Source: Ophioderma brevispina (Eukaryota > Echinodermata > Ophiuroidea > Amphilepidida > Ophiodermatidae). Taken from it: a DNA stretch of 64,000 bases. This document shows, piece after piece, positions 23,774 to 34,299 of the stretch (position 1 is the stretch's first letter; every line of letters starts with the position of its first letter). The stretch spans positions 155,955 through 219,954 of the forward strand of contig JAMKCH010088115.1 in NCBI GenBank assembly GCA_023653785.1, given 5' to 3'. Below the pieces are notes generated by a model. The model made no database searches and was not told where the DNA came from. It saw only the letters and a list, made by a program, of their open reading frames with translations. The translations under genes were made by a program, and so were the position numbers.

Positions 23774-24195
23774 ATGTTCCACAATTCCTTTTTATTATGT
23801 TTGACTACATAGCATTTCTTGCTTTCTTGCAACAAAATTCACTTCTGACTTGAAATTGCACAATTTTGACTTCATCAAAATAAAGGCAGAGATAACTAAA
23901 GCAGCGGTTTAGTTATTTCTCTCTCTGTTTGATAACCTCCTCCACACAGTATTCCTAAGGAAGATTCTACAGATGCATATCTGCCTGTGTTTTGTGCCAG
24001 TTTGCAGTCTGGCAGGCAAAGAGGATTACTACCGTCCTCATGGGGAACCGGGGATAAAATGCGCCAGATGAGGACAATATTCCCCCATTTAGCTGGTTTA
24101 AGAATAAATGCTGCAAGTTCTTTCTAAGTCTACGGTGAAGATTTGCTATTTTAATGAGGTCCGCTGTTAAATATTGTTTATTACAGAGCAATTGT
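23774..24195. other. Unique non-coding sequence
   Basis: No feature supported. A small CpG patch lies near 24,030-24,065. Confidence 0.45.
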
Positions 24196-24640
24196 GTACA
24201 GCTTCCTTGATATTATTTTTAGTTTATTCTCATTCCAAATTGTTGATCTGTCACAATCTTAAGAATAGGAAACCAGCATCCTGTACAATGTGTCTCAGAA
24301 AAAAGTACATTACATTTTTATTTTTTCTAAACAAGAATAATTTGTTGAGTCAAAATTAGTAAGTTACAATTTTTTACTCTTTAATTTTAAATTTTTAAAA
24401 TGGAATTGTAAAAGACAAGTCTACTTGATAAATTTTACCATGTGTGTTTAAAAAGTTTGGTTCAAAATTTTGATTGGATATCATTTTTTAATTACTCCTA
24501 TTCAATTATTGATTTGTGGTCTTAAAATATCCCGAAGAGGAAAACAAGCACTGTACAATGTCACTCAGAAAAAAGTAAGTTGCATTTTTTTAACATGAAG
24601 AATAAATGTTCGGAGTCAGAAAACATTAAATTTTTACTTG
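24196..24640 (+). repeat. Diverged local tandem duplication, about 280-bp period
   Basis: CTGTACAATGTGTCTCAGAA near 24,281 recurs as CTGTACAATGTCACTCAGAA near 24,551, followed in both by AAAAGTA and a T-rich stretch. Upstream, ATTGTTGATCTGTCACAATC near 24,238 aligns with ATTATTGATTTGTGGTCTTA near 24,506. Many small indels show that the copies are old. No function is evident. Confidence 0.6.
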
Positions 24641-25159
24641 GGGTTCTTTCAAGAATTTTGGTAGTGCACCAACCAATTTCAGTAAACTATAAACTACCTC
24701 TCACGTGAAATCTGGAAATGCAGAGGCGGATCCACAAACGGGGTCAATACGAAGGGCACAGGGACAGATTAGCTGAAAATTGGCTGACTTTGCACCACTT
24801 TGCTAATTTTAGGGGTACACTGTCCCTGTCCCCCTCCGCCCTTTCTGGATCTGAATTGTATCTTTTGTTTTAGCAATTACAAATATTCAAAAAACAAAAA
24901 AACACGCGTTTTTAACCTAATTTTAAAAAAAAACACACACCACACAAACACAGATTCAAAAAAAATAACAGGGAAGTTGAGTATTTCTTGATTTAGGCTA
25001 GTTCTTTAAAAAATCGTAAGTTTCATGCAGGTACTAACTTATCATGCTTGCTGCCATTCAATAAATACTGAAATGTTTGCCAGATATAATATGAATATTT
25101 TTGTTAAAATGTATAACTTTTTTGAGACATTCGCGATAGTTCCCAAAGAGGAACTTCAC
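24641..25159. other. AT-rich non-coding sequence
   Basis: Includes A-rich runs and a CACACACC tract near 24,934. No gene is supported. Confidence 0.5.
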
Positions 25160-25745
25160 AAAAAGTTTTTGATGCCATTCCAATGATGCCCAAGGTTCTC
25201 TATATATTCAAAAGTGTGACCGGTTCACAAAAATAACTCTTTCACACATGATTCCTTTTTAAAACATTACCCTTCAAGACTTTTTATGGTAGTGATGCCA
25301 TACTCTACAACCAGTATTGGTAACTAGAGTTTTACAAATGATAACAGTGACTTCAATGGCATATATGAACTATCTTGCACTCGCCACAATAAACTGACTC
25401 CTCCTAAGCATTCATGTTCAACCTTTCTCCATTTCATGTGTTGGTGTTGTCAGAATCTATTAGCACATCACAGTAACAAGCCCTAGCCTCATCAGTGTCA
25501 ATCGCATTCATCAGATAGGCCATGTTATTCCAAACTCCGGCCTACATTCTCCTATCCATGGGTGTGTTGCATTTTTACAATCAATAGCAACAATTGCGCT
25601 AGAGATGTTAGACGTACATTGTTGGAAACTGTACGCAAGATCAATTTCAAGTTCTAAATGACATTTTACTATTCCATATTGAGTGTCCTGCTTGAATTTA
25701 TAATACACACAAGGCAAAAAGGTGAAATTTATCATTCACAATTCG
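25160..25745 (+). repeat. Local duplication, copy 1
   Basis: Blocks such as CAGTATTGGTAACTAGAGTT (25,312), CTATCTTGCACTCGCCACA (25,371), TGTTCAACCTTTCTCCAT (25,416) and CGGCCTACATTCTCCTAT (25,538) recur in the same order near 26,262, 26,321, 26,368 and 26,491. The identity is high apart from many one-base insertions and deletions. Short open frames here are not conserved between the copies. Confidence 0.8.
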
Positions 25746-26020
25746 AGGTTGACCAAAAAGGACGCACTCAGCACTGAAAGAATATTAAAGCATTTCTTTA
25801 TTTCTGCTGTAATAACTGCTTTGAGAAATGTGATGTTTAATATTTTCTACTAGCAAATCTATTCATTCTCAAATGTAAACATCTCATAAAGCTCATAGAT
25901 GGTACTGTAACAAACATTATATAAACAAAGAACAATTTTTAATTATGAACAGTGCAGATTAAAGAAATTCTTTAATATTTCATTCAGTCTGATACGTCTT
26001 CTTTAGTCACCCTCGAATTT
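25746..26020. other. Unique spacer between the two duplication copies
   Basis: AT-rich sequence that lacks a counterpart after the second copy. It is bounded by AATATTAAAGCATTTCTTTA near 25,780 and AAAGAAATTCTTTAATATTT near 25,962. These are loosely inverted (TATTAAAG...CTTTAATA), so it may be a small insertion. Confidence 0.4.
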
Positions 26021-26860
26021 ACAATCCAGAACCAAAACATTGATATGCTAATTGAGGTCCAAGACTTGCAGAATACGGTTAGATGATATTGGGTAATTTT
26101 GCATCAACTTAAAATGTTTTTGGTTGTTGTCCCATAAAGATAATCCAAAATTACTGTGACCTGCCGGAAGACTTCCATATAAATAACACTCTTTTCCACA
26201 ATGAAATTCCTTTTTAAAACATTACAACTTACAGACTTTTTATTGTATATATGCTATCTCCTACAACAGTATTGGTAACTAGAGTTTTACAAATAATACA
26301 TGAATTCGATGTTAGATTGACCTATCTTGCACTCGCCACATAAACCGACTCCATTCTAAGTATTAATGTTCAACCTTTCTCCATGTCATGTGGTTGGTGT
26401 TGTCAACAATCTATAGGAACATCACAGTAAACAAGCCATAGCCTCACTCAGTGTCATCGCATTCACAGATAGGCCAGGTTAGGTACAACAGCGGCCTACA
26501 TTCTCCTATTCCAATGGGTGGGTACATGTCTACATCAATAGAAAAAATTGAGATGAGATGTCCGAGAAAATATTTTGGCAACAAGTGTACGAAACTCAAT
26601 TTCAGTTATAAATGACATTTACTATTACATAGTGAGGTGTCCTGCTTGATTTATACACACAAAAGGCAAAAAAAGGTGTGAAATTTTATCACAATATCAG
26701 TCAATAATTTACAAGCCCGAAATAAAAACATTGATATGCCCATAGATCCCACGGCTCATACATTAGATGTATTGGGTATATTTTGCATAAAAAATTTTTG
26801 GTTGGTGTCCATGACAGAATAATGCCCAAGATTGTTAAATGAGGGAAGACAGGCACTCTA
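26021..26860 (+). repeat. Local duplication, copy 2 and partial copy 3
   Basis: 26,200-26,690 repeats copy 1. The sequence just before it (AAAACATTGATATGCTAATT near 26,034, then TTTTTGGTTGTTGTCC) recurs after it (AAAACATTGATATGCCCATA near 26,726, then TTTTTGGTTGGTGTCC). This gives a partial third unit and shows that the duplication is tandem with a unit of about 690 bases. Copies differ by scattered single-base indels. Confidence 0.75.
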
Positions 26861-27445
26861 TTTCTATCTAGGTTTATTTTGAGGGATAGCTTCTTGTTTC
26901 TAAAATTTTATATTAATCAGCATCTGGCACTTTTGCTGATTGAAACCCCAAACATTTGACTCAAAAAGCAAGTAAATAGTAAAAAAATGGTACGGGCAAA
27001 AAAGAGCCCCCTGGAGGACACGAAAAAATAATCATTTTTGAAATTGTTTGTTTTTGAGAATGAAGTGCATCCACTGTGTGCATTACACATATATGTATGC
27101 CAACCACCCACCAAAACAAACCAAAAAAGAAACCCTTTATTTTTTTTAAAAAAAATAAAAAAAATAAAAATATTATATATAAAACACATTATGTCCCATG
27201 TCCTGAATGGAGCACAAAATGGGATTGTACTGTAGCATGAATGCTGGAATGAAATACACAATATAAATACGTATGCTTAAATAAATCCTTCTGACAAATT
27301 ATTAATGTTAAAATAACTTCATGCTTTAATCATTTGTTGGACCAATTTTGAATCGTCTGATTTGCAGAGAACTTGGTTGTTGTAGGATTTCTTCAAAAAA
27401 GATCTTATGTGGAAGTTTAATTAAATTACACCAAATGTCCTGACG
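26861..27445. other. AT-rich non-coding sequence
   Basis: A low-complexity A/T stretch at about 27,138-27,180. The opposite-strand open frame here is driven by that low complexity. No gene is supported. Confidence 0.5.
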
Positions 27446-27881
27446 CAAAAGAATTGGCTATTTTTCTGATTCACAAATATTGCTTGCTGAAATGGACTGG
27501 TGTTTCCCATCACAACATATTACCTGCTTACCAAAAGTAATTGCCTTTTTCTCATTCAACAACATTATCTGACCTACAAAAGATTTGGCTATTTCTCATT
27601 TGCAAACATTATCTACTACAAAGATGGGGTATTTTGCATCCACAAACATTAACTGCTACAAAGGATTAGCTCTTTCTCATTCACAATATATCTACACAAA
27701 AGGGTTGAAATCTTTGGCATTACCAAACATTATCTGTAAAACAGGATTATTTTAACTTCTCCTCATTCACAAACATTACTCTGCTACCAAAATGATTTAA
27801 TTCTTTCTCATTCACAACATACGCTGCAAAAGGATGACTCTTCTCATTTACAGCATTGGTGCAAAAGGGTGGCTCTTTCAT
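27446..27881. repeat. Minisatellite, unit about 43 bp, left part
   Basis: Roughly ten diverged units of the pattern TTCTCATTCACAAACATTAT followed by CTGCTACAAAAGGATTGGCT. The variants have many small indels. Two more units follow the inserted palindromic element, at about 28,099-28,170, showing that the array was split by it. Confidence 0.85.
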
Positions 27882-28098
27882 GTTGGTACAATTTGTTGGA
27901 CCCCACTTTGTATGCACCACCTTTCTGCAACCACTTTTTCTGCACCCACTTTTTCTGCACCCAATTTTGCTCCAGGAATTCAGCAGCCTTTACGAGGAAT
28001 AAGTACAGTATCACATGACACGTTATTAAGTCAAGGCTGCCTTGACAGTATGAGCCAAAAATGGTGCAGAAAAGTGGGGTCACAAAATTGTACAAACC
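27882..28098. mobile_element. 217-bp palindromic element inserted in the minisatellite
   Basis: The left end (GTTGGTACAATTTGTTGGAC, then CCCACTTTGTATGCACCA, 27,882-27,919) matches the reverse complement of the right end (28,062-28,098: TGGTGCAGAAAAGTGGGGTC, then ACAAAATTGTACAAACC) with few mismatches, a TIR of about 37 bases. The left half holds three short units of CACTTTTTCTGCACC. A 17-base palindrome GTCAAGGCTGCCTTGAC lies at 28,030-28,046. There is no coding capacity. GGCTCTTTC occurs on both sides, but this is also part of the host unit, so a target duplication cannot be claimed. Confidence 0.7.
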
Positions 28099-28175
28099 CG
28101 GCTCTTTCTCATTCACAGAAATAATTGCAATGAAGGGTGGCTCTTTCAATTCACAAAAATTAAAATTTAGTCTGC
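28099..28175. repeat. Minisatellite, right part
   Basis: GGCTCTTTCTCATTCACAGA near 28,100 and GGCTCTTTCAATTCACAAAA near 28,139 continue the array interrupted at 27,882. Confidence 0.7.
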
Positions 28176-29919
28176 ACAAGTTGTTTTTTTAGGAACTATG
28201 CAGAAATTTTTAACAGTAGCGACCTCTTGCAGGAAATAAAAACAGGTTTGAGGAAAATTATGGGGATAAATTGTCGGAATTTATGACCTGCGAATGGGTC
28301 TAATTCATTGAGAGTGCATTCGTAATGACCGGATTTATGCCTGTAAAAGAAACCCCAATTTTCCTCCCACTAATCAGCGTTAAGACATTTTCAAGCTTTG
28401 AAAACTATTGCAGTGTATTATATAAAAACACATCCTCAATGGACAATCTGTGTACAATGCAAATGACATGATTGCGATGACATCTTGGAACGAGATATAA
28501 AGATCACCGGATATTACAAGTGACGATGGAACAGAGTAGCCAAACACAAAAATAAATTATTAATCCTTTCTAGTCCTTTGAATGATATCATATGTGATTG
28601 CAAAAGAAGGTAATAAGGCAATAGCTGGCCATGTTGATATACGGTGTGTGCCTTGCATTAGTATCATTCAATGTATATACCTTGTTGTCCACTGGCTCGT
28701 GATGAAACGGTTTGTGGGCGCTGTTGTCACCGGAAAGAAACATTTTAAGAGCCCTGACAAAAACTGGCATAATAGTATGTTTGATGGGGAATTTTCTGAA
28801 AAATGTCATTCTATTGCATTGAACCTTCTGACTTCACAAGGTGATCTCTACCAATGGAAAATAACTGAGCGACTTAAATAACAAAAACTGATTATAGAAC
28901 TGATGCTTAATTTTGACTATCAAAGTACTCAAAGACTGACTAGCAGCTTTTCCTGGGAAGGGTGTCCTCACTTTCTAACAACCAGTGTTTGTTGCATAAC
29001 ATAATGATGTCTACATACTATGTGAAATAGCTCGCCTCAAATGACGCCCTTCTATATGGAAAAATTACCAATTTTGTTATAAAATCTGGATCCAGAATTT
29101 TTTTTTAATTTTCGCCAAAAATGTTATTTACGACTTTGTTACACTACACATGAAGGTTTATACATCAAAATATAATCTAGAATCATAGCAAAACTTAGTA
29201 ATTTAAAAACACTTGAAGTCACTGACTTTAAATTTGAGCGGCATATTTTTCTAATACACAAAACACATTTACTTTCATAATCTTTCGAGTATGCCTTTAT
29301 TTCTTTAGCAATTTATTTTGAGAATTTGAGAAGCTCCTTCCTGGGAAATATTTATCCTCACAGGAAAATCTGTGGTTTTTAGTGAATACACCCACAAAAC
29401 AAAACAAGGTTGTGAAAGAAATTAACATTAATACATCATATATCTTAAGTGGTGCAAGGCACACTAAAGTGCAGGCTGAAAACTTGAGAGGCAGAGAATA
29501 AATGGGAATGACTTCTAAAAATGAGAATTAAAACACAAATGTTACAAAAATTGCCACATTTGTCAATTCTTGTGTTTATTACACACATTAAAAACGTCAT
29601 TATGAAGTATGTGAACAAACATTCAACGAAAAGTTCTGGACCCGAGGATAAAGGTTAATACCATGTTTTGGGTCATTCATGTGTCCATCACACCCACCAT
29701 ACAATGCTGCCATTTGACCACCAAAAAAGGCGGTTCTCGAACCACAAGTGTCGCCTGGTTTTGCGATCACTTACTTTATGAGTTGGCAAATGCTACTGGA
29801 TTAGAAAGTAGAAACAAATGCACTGGAGAAGTGTTATACAAAATGACCAAGTTTGATACATGTATAAATTTGGATTGATTGAGCCCATATTATTGGTTCA
29901 AGCTTATGAGTTGCAAAAA
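28176..29919. other. AT-rich non-coding sequence
   Basis: A 99-codon frame at 28,582-28,881 (+) and a 73-codon frame on the opposite strand overlap; neither resembles a known family. The remainder is AT-rich and unique. Confidence 0.45.
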
Positions 29920-30024
29920 TATTGGGGTCAAAAGGTCACCAAGGTCAATGCGGACACTGAGGTCACAGGGGGTTACCCAACGTCACAAGAAGTCACCAAG
30001 GTCACATAGGTCACCAAGGTCACC
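29920..30024 (+). repeat. AGGTCA-type array (repeat family copy 1)
   Basis: Repeated GGTCACCAAGGTCA units, for example at 29,933-29,945 and 29,995-30,025. At 30,008-30,022 two AGGTCA half-sites are separated by three bases (AGGTCACCAAGGTCA). The array is one module of the repeat that continues to about 31,017, and its counterpart lies at 62,515-62,960 on the other strand. Confidence 0.7.
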
Positions 30025-30285
30025 CCGCCCCTCACCAACGCAACCTCACCTTTCACTGAGGACCCTACCCCGATTGCACAATAACCCGGCCCCTTCCCCA
30101 CGCACCCCACCCTACACCCTCCCCGGACGCCACCCCCTCGCCACTAACACCCCACCCTGCACCCTCCCCAAACCCCACCCTTCCTGACTCCCCACCAACC
30201 CACCCGCCTCCTCCCCAACACCCCACCCTTGCCCCCTCACCAATACCCACCTGCCCCACCCAAACACCCACCCTGCCCCTCCATA
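30025..30285 (+). repeat. C-rich tract with CCCCACC units (repeat family copy 1)
   Basis: About 260 bases very rich in C, with phrases such as CACCCTGCACCCTCCCC and CCCCACC, and almost no G. The opposite strand is G-rich with many GGGG runs and could fold into G-quadruplexes. Long frames on both strands through this tract are low complexity (Pro/Thr/Arg or Gly/Trp/Val) and not genes. Confidence 0.85.
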
Positions 30286-30695
30286 TGGTTTACACACCAA
30301 GATGTATGGATAGTAGTTTTTCATTAGCCAAGGACTTTGCATATCCGAATTGTACATTTTAGTGATACAGCAAGTATGCATATTGAATTAGCTCATTTGC
30401 ATACCTAAGCCGCCATGTATCAGGAGGCAAAGAGATGCGCACAATAATGGGTTTTTGTGCAGTGAAGGAATTTTGCATATCGATGTACCGTTTCAAAAAT
30501 TTAGCGATTACGCTGATTTTGCATATTAAAGTCATTTGCAGATGTAATTTGTCCAAAATATGACCAACATCTAATCAGGTCGAGAACTCTTTAACCCGTT
30601 CCTTCCACCAGTTAATCATTATACACCCGACGGAACTCCAGATAAATGCACCACAAGCCTGCGGGGAAAGTGTAGTCATTTTGACCTGCCAAAAT
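30286..30695 (+). repeat. Core of dispersed repeat family, copy 1
   Basis: Aligns in reverse complement to 61,907-62,360. Shared blocks include GTATGGATAGTAGTTTTTCA, TTGCATATCCGA, CTAAGCCGCCATGTATCAGG, TTTTGCATATCGATGTACCG, ATTAGCTCATTTGCAT, TCTAATCAGGT, CCTTCCACCA and CATTTTGACCTGCCAAAA. There is no open frame of note. It has repeated TTTGCATA(T) octamer-like motifs. The coding part, if any existed, is not visible, so the class of element is unknown. Confidence 0.8.
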
Positions 30696-31025
30696 AAGCT
30701 AATCACTATTCAGAATAGCAAATAATGCATCCAAAAGCTAAAAATTTATTTTGCACCTACTCTATAACCTACCAAGTATTTGAAGTTTTCAGATAAGCGT
30801 TTAGCCAGAAGAACATTTCAAAAAAAGGTGTTAACCCGAAATGTCTGAAAAAGATGCAATAAGCTAATTAAAATTCATAAAATATGAAAATAATGCTAGC
30901 CAAAAGCTACACATAATTAATATTGCGGCACCTCATCTATCATCCTATTAAGTTGACGTAAATCGGGGGATAGCGTTTAGGCAGGCCAGAGAATTTTTAA
31001 AAAAAGGTTAAAACGAAGTAATTAC
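30696..31025 (+). repeat. Internal direct duplication, about 160-bp unit
   Basis: AGCTAATCACTATTCA at about 30,699 through AAAAAAAGGTGTTAACCCGAA at about 30,840 is repeated, diverged, by AGCTAATTAAAATTCA at about 30,862 through AAAAAAAGGTTAAAACGAA at about 31,017. Both contain AATAATGC...CCAAAAGCTA and ATAAGCGTTTAG/ATAGCGTTTAG. It is probably part of the same repeat element. Confidence 0.6.
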
Positions 31026-32755
31026 GGACGGACTACGGACGGAGCCCAGAATTTGGAAGTATGGGCTCCTGAAATTCGTTTCAGGGCGCCACAAAATGCT
31101 CAATGCTAAACGCCGCCCGAGCGGATAAAATACTGCGGGACGATGGATGAATCGCTGTTGATTTGTGATGAACCACGCGTAAACAGGTTGAATCCCTAAT
31201 CACACGTATGCACTGTGATGTACTACCCCAGACCCAGAATTATTTTATTATTTATGCCATACATGAAATCAATGGGTATCACCTTTAGTATACTGATACA
31301 TAGAGGTTCAAATTCTTGCTCAAAATGAGACTACAAACCACTGTATTGAAAATATGAGCGTATCCCTATACAAGTATTACCCAGAAACCACTGGGGCAAT
31401 GTGAGCTGTGACTTTTGTATTCATTAATGTTAGTTCAAACACAGCGGTATGTTTGTACAGAAAAACCTCTATTCTATGTTGTGATGAAATAAACAGTTTT
31501 AACGTAGACCAAACAAGGCAAATGAGTTGACACAGTTATATACTTATATTCACGTTTCAAATTTTAGAATGCATACACACACTGTCTGATTTTTGAGTGG
31601 ACTGTAGTTTAAGGCACAACAAATTAAGGTAAAGGATATAATTAAGTTAAGATTTGCCAAACATGGATTTGTTTTCTTATTATTTACATTGACCAAAGAA
31701 ACAAAATTTTATTGTATAGGCTTAATAAAAGGGAACAAATAATATTTTAAATCATGCTTCAAGATATTGCTATTTGACACAAATAATAATTTTAAAAATG
31801 CATATTTCTAAGTATTAAAAAAGTAGCCTTTCAAATGGAGGTTTAAAAATAAATTCCTCCCCAAATTTTCTGTTAATAGACTAGTCCTGCATGCATATAC
31901 TCTTAAATGGAAGCACATTTCAATGTTGGAATTGCCATAGTGTATACATGATATGCCCAATAGGAGAACTCTATCCCTTCAACCCAACATTACCCAATCA
32001 ATCATCAGATGGGGCTAGGATAACACTAGCAGGACGGACTTCCACTTTCTATTAATAAACACCACTGATGTCTTAAGATTCTTCTAAGAAATCAGGGGCT
32101 GGATCTCAAGAACCACTTGCGTGAGACTGGGCTTGCTGAAACTCATTTGAATGCTCTTTCTATACTGCATCTTTAACAAAAAGACTGCCGAATTCCTTAC
32201 CAGTTACCTTTATCATGAAAAAGTCCCATTTTCTGTGTGGAAATGGCTAATAGTGTACAGATCTGAGGCCTTGTTGCCACACTTGGCATAGGACTCATAG
32301 TGCAAATGTTACAAGCTCTAACTAAACAACTGTGTCAGGCCCTGACAAATTTGGTTATTATTAGAAACCGTCAGAAGTGTGTATTTCGGTACATGGAGAA
32401 TGGGAAAAAATGATCAATCTAGTCTTATTAAAGAGGAAAACTATGGTTTTCAGGTGAAAATTGTACAGGATTTGTATCATAAACCCTAAGGTGAATCCAG
32501 ATACAGAGATGAAGGGCCCAGAAATGTAACTGGATGTCACAATGGTGCCTATGTATTTCCTTGTAACAATAGGTACTGGTATTGGGTCAAGCACAAGCCT
32601 CTTGCTTTTAGAGTGGTTCCATTATGAAAGTGTTAAAACCCAAGGCTGAATTCTCACAGATTATAGAGGACCTATTTGTCTTATCTCCTATTGAAAGTGC
32701 ATTAAGCTTAAGATGTGAACTGAACATACCCCATACATATGAGAATTTGGCCAGT
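31026..32755. other. Non-coding sequence, first part possibly repeat-derived
   Basis: TTACGGACGGACTACGGACGGA near 31,022 is a short ACGGACGG tandem, followed by GGCGCC-containing sequence to about 31,145 that may be the end of the repeat. The rest is unique and AT-rich. Confidence 0.4.
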
Positions 32756-33411
32756 CCCTTATTTAAAGGTACATTTTGTTATTTCATGATGCACCTTTAA
32801 GATTGCATAATTAGTAACACATATTTCTCTCTGGTATTGAGAAATTCAGAAATTCAAACTCTTCAAACCTCAATCTTAAATTTGTTATAGGCTATACTTA
32901 CACACCTATCAAGACAACCTTCGTAAACCATTTCCCCCATTTTTATGCAAAATGCACCTTGTAGTTAGTTTCACTTATTTGAAGGTCACTGTTTTACATT
33001 AATACAAAATTAGTCATTTTCATTCAACAAAATTACACCCTTTTAACTTTTTAAGGGGTTTCAATAGTTATGATTGCATATTTTCTTGTCCAACTTAAGT
33101 AGCACCACTAACTAAAAAAAGATTCCTTTATTTTCTACATGAGACAGGAAATGAATTGTGCAAAGGGAGTGCACACACCTCTGGGTCTAATGTCAAATTT
33201 GCCCGAAAACACATTTTTTTTAGGGTTTATGCACCTGGACCCCCCCTCCCCAGGACACCGTCAGGGCCTTAAGCAGCCCCTGTACCCCTACCACATCAGC
33301 TGGGATCGTATCCAGGACCGTGCGATCCTAAAAACACCCATGACTATATCCCATTTAATATAAGGTGAGCATACCCCATTCCTTTTACATGAAGTGTTCT
33401 ACATATTTTGT
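32756..33411. other. Non-coding sequence with a TTTAAAGGT hairpin
   Basis: TTTAAAGGTACATTTTG near 32,762 and ATGCACCTTTAAG near 32,789 form a short hairpin. A 74-codon frame at 33,139-33,363 crosses a C-rich patch and has no family match. Confidence 0.4.
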
Positions 33412-33487
33412 TAGGGGAGACAATAGCAAGTTATGACAAAACACTATTGCTACTTAAGTCAGGATTGCATAACCTTCGTCTCCCCTA
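33412..33487. repeat. 76-base foldback with TAGGGGAGAC ends
   Basis: TAGGGGAGAC at 33,412-33,421 and GTCTCCCCTA at 33,478-33,487 are a perfect 10-base inverted repeat. An inner pair AAGTTATG/CATAACCTT extends the stem, and TAGCAA/TTGCTA offers an alternative inner stem. It has the size of a miRNA precursor or a very short foldback element. No known miRNA seed is recognised. Confidence 0.45.
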
Positions 33488-34299
33488 CCATTAACCCAAT
33501 GTTCTTTTCATGTACGTTTGGTTCCATCTTATAGTAAACAACTATATAGCAATTTTTCAGTGTATTACAAAATAATATTCTAAAAAAAAAATAGAAGAAT
33601 CAAAGGGTGAAAACAGTTCCATATGTACCCCCTTTCAAAGTCTACAGGAAACTATTTCTTTATTTAGGCCTAGTGGAAACAAATGCCCTAACCCCAAGGC
33701 CAAATATAAAAAGAAAAATTGGTACATGTAGAACTTCGGAAGGGGAGGGGTAACATATGTTGACTCTTGCCCAAAAAAGGGTCATCTTGGTTCTACAAGA
33801 CGTTAGTGGAAACAAATTTATTTAATTTTGGCCTTACAGGCTGTTAATTGATTCCACAAGTATGTAACTCATCAAAAGGCATTTTTCAAGGAATAATGGT
33901 TTATTTTTTTAAATATGGAAACCCAGTTGTCTCTGTTAGAGGTCCCAAATTTATTAAAGGAATAATAATTTGTATTTTTCTGAGTCAACAACGCCTTGTA
34001 CTTAGTAACATAGGCGGATCATTTTTTTTCAAAAATGATATTAGCTCTTTTTTTCTGAGAAATACTTCTCAAAAGAGCTTCTGGTGTAGAGGCTAAAAGC
34101 CCATTTACTTAAGTGCTAATGATATTATACGTGGAGCAGTGAGTGATGTCTTACAATGAGTCACTAGACAAGTCTTTATACACAAAGTTTACTCAAGCCA
34201 TCAATCTTACTAGACAAGGGTTAGAGCAGAAAGGGGAGTCGATACACAAACAAACTAGGCCTAATATTACCTGAGAGTAGTAAATAGTCTTGCTTACAA
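33488..34299. other. AT-rich non-coding sequence
   Basis: The open frame at 33,848-34,096 has low-complexity Phe/Lys content. No feature is supported. Confidence 0.5.

Noticed and set aside
28582..28881. 99-codon open frame (+)
   Set aside because: Opposite-strand frame of similar size and no recognisable family.
29879..30187. 102-codon Ser/Arg/Pro-rich frame (+), superficially like an SR-type protein
   Set aside because: It arises from GGTCACC units followed by the C-rich tract, so it is repeat-derived.
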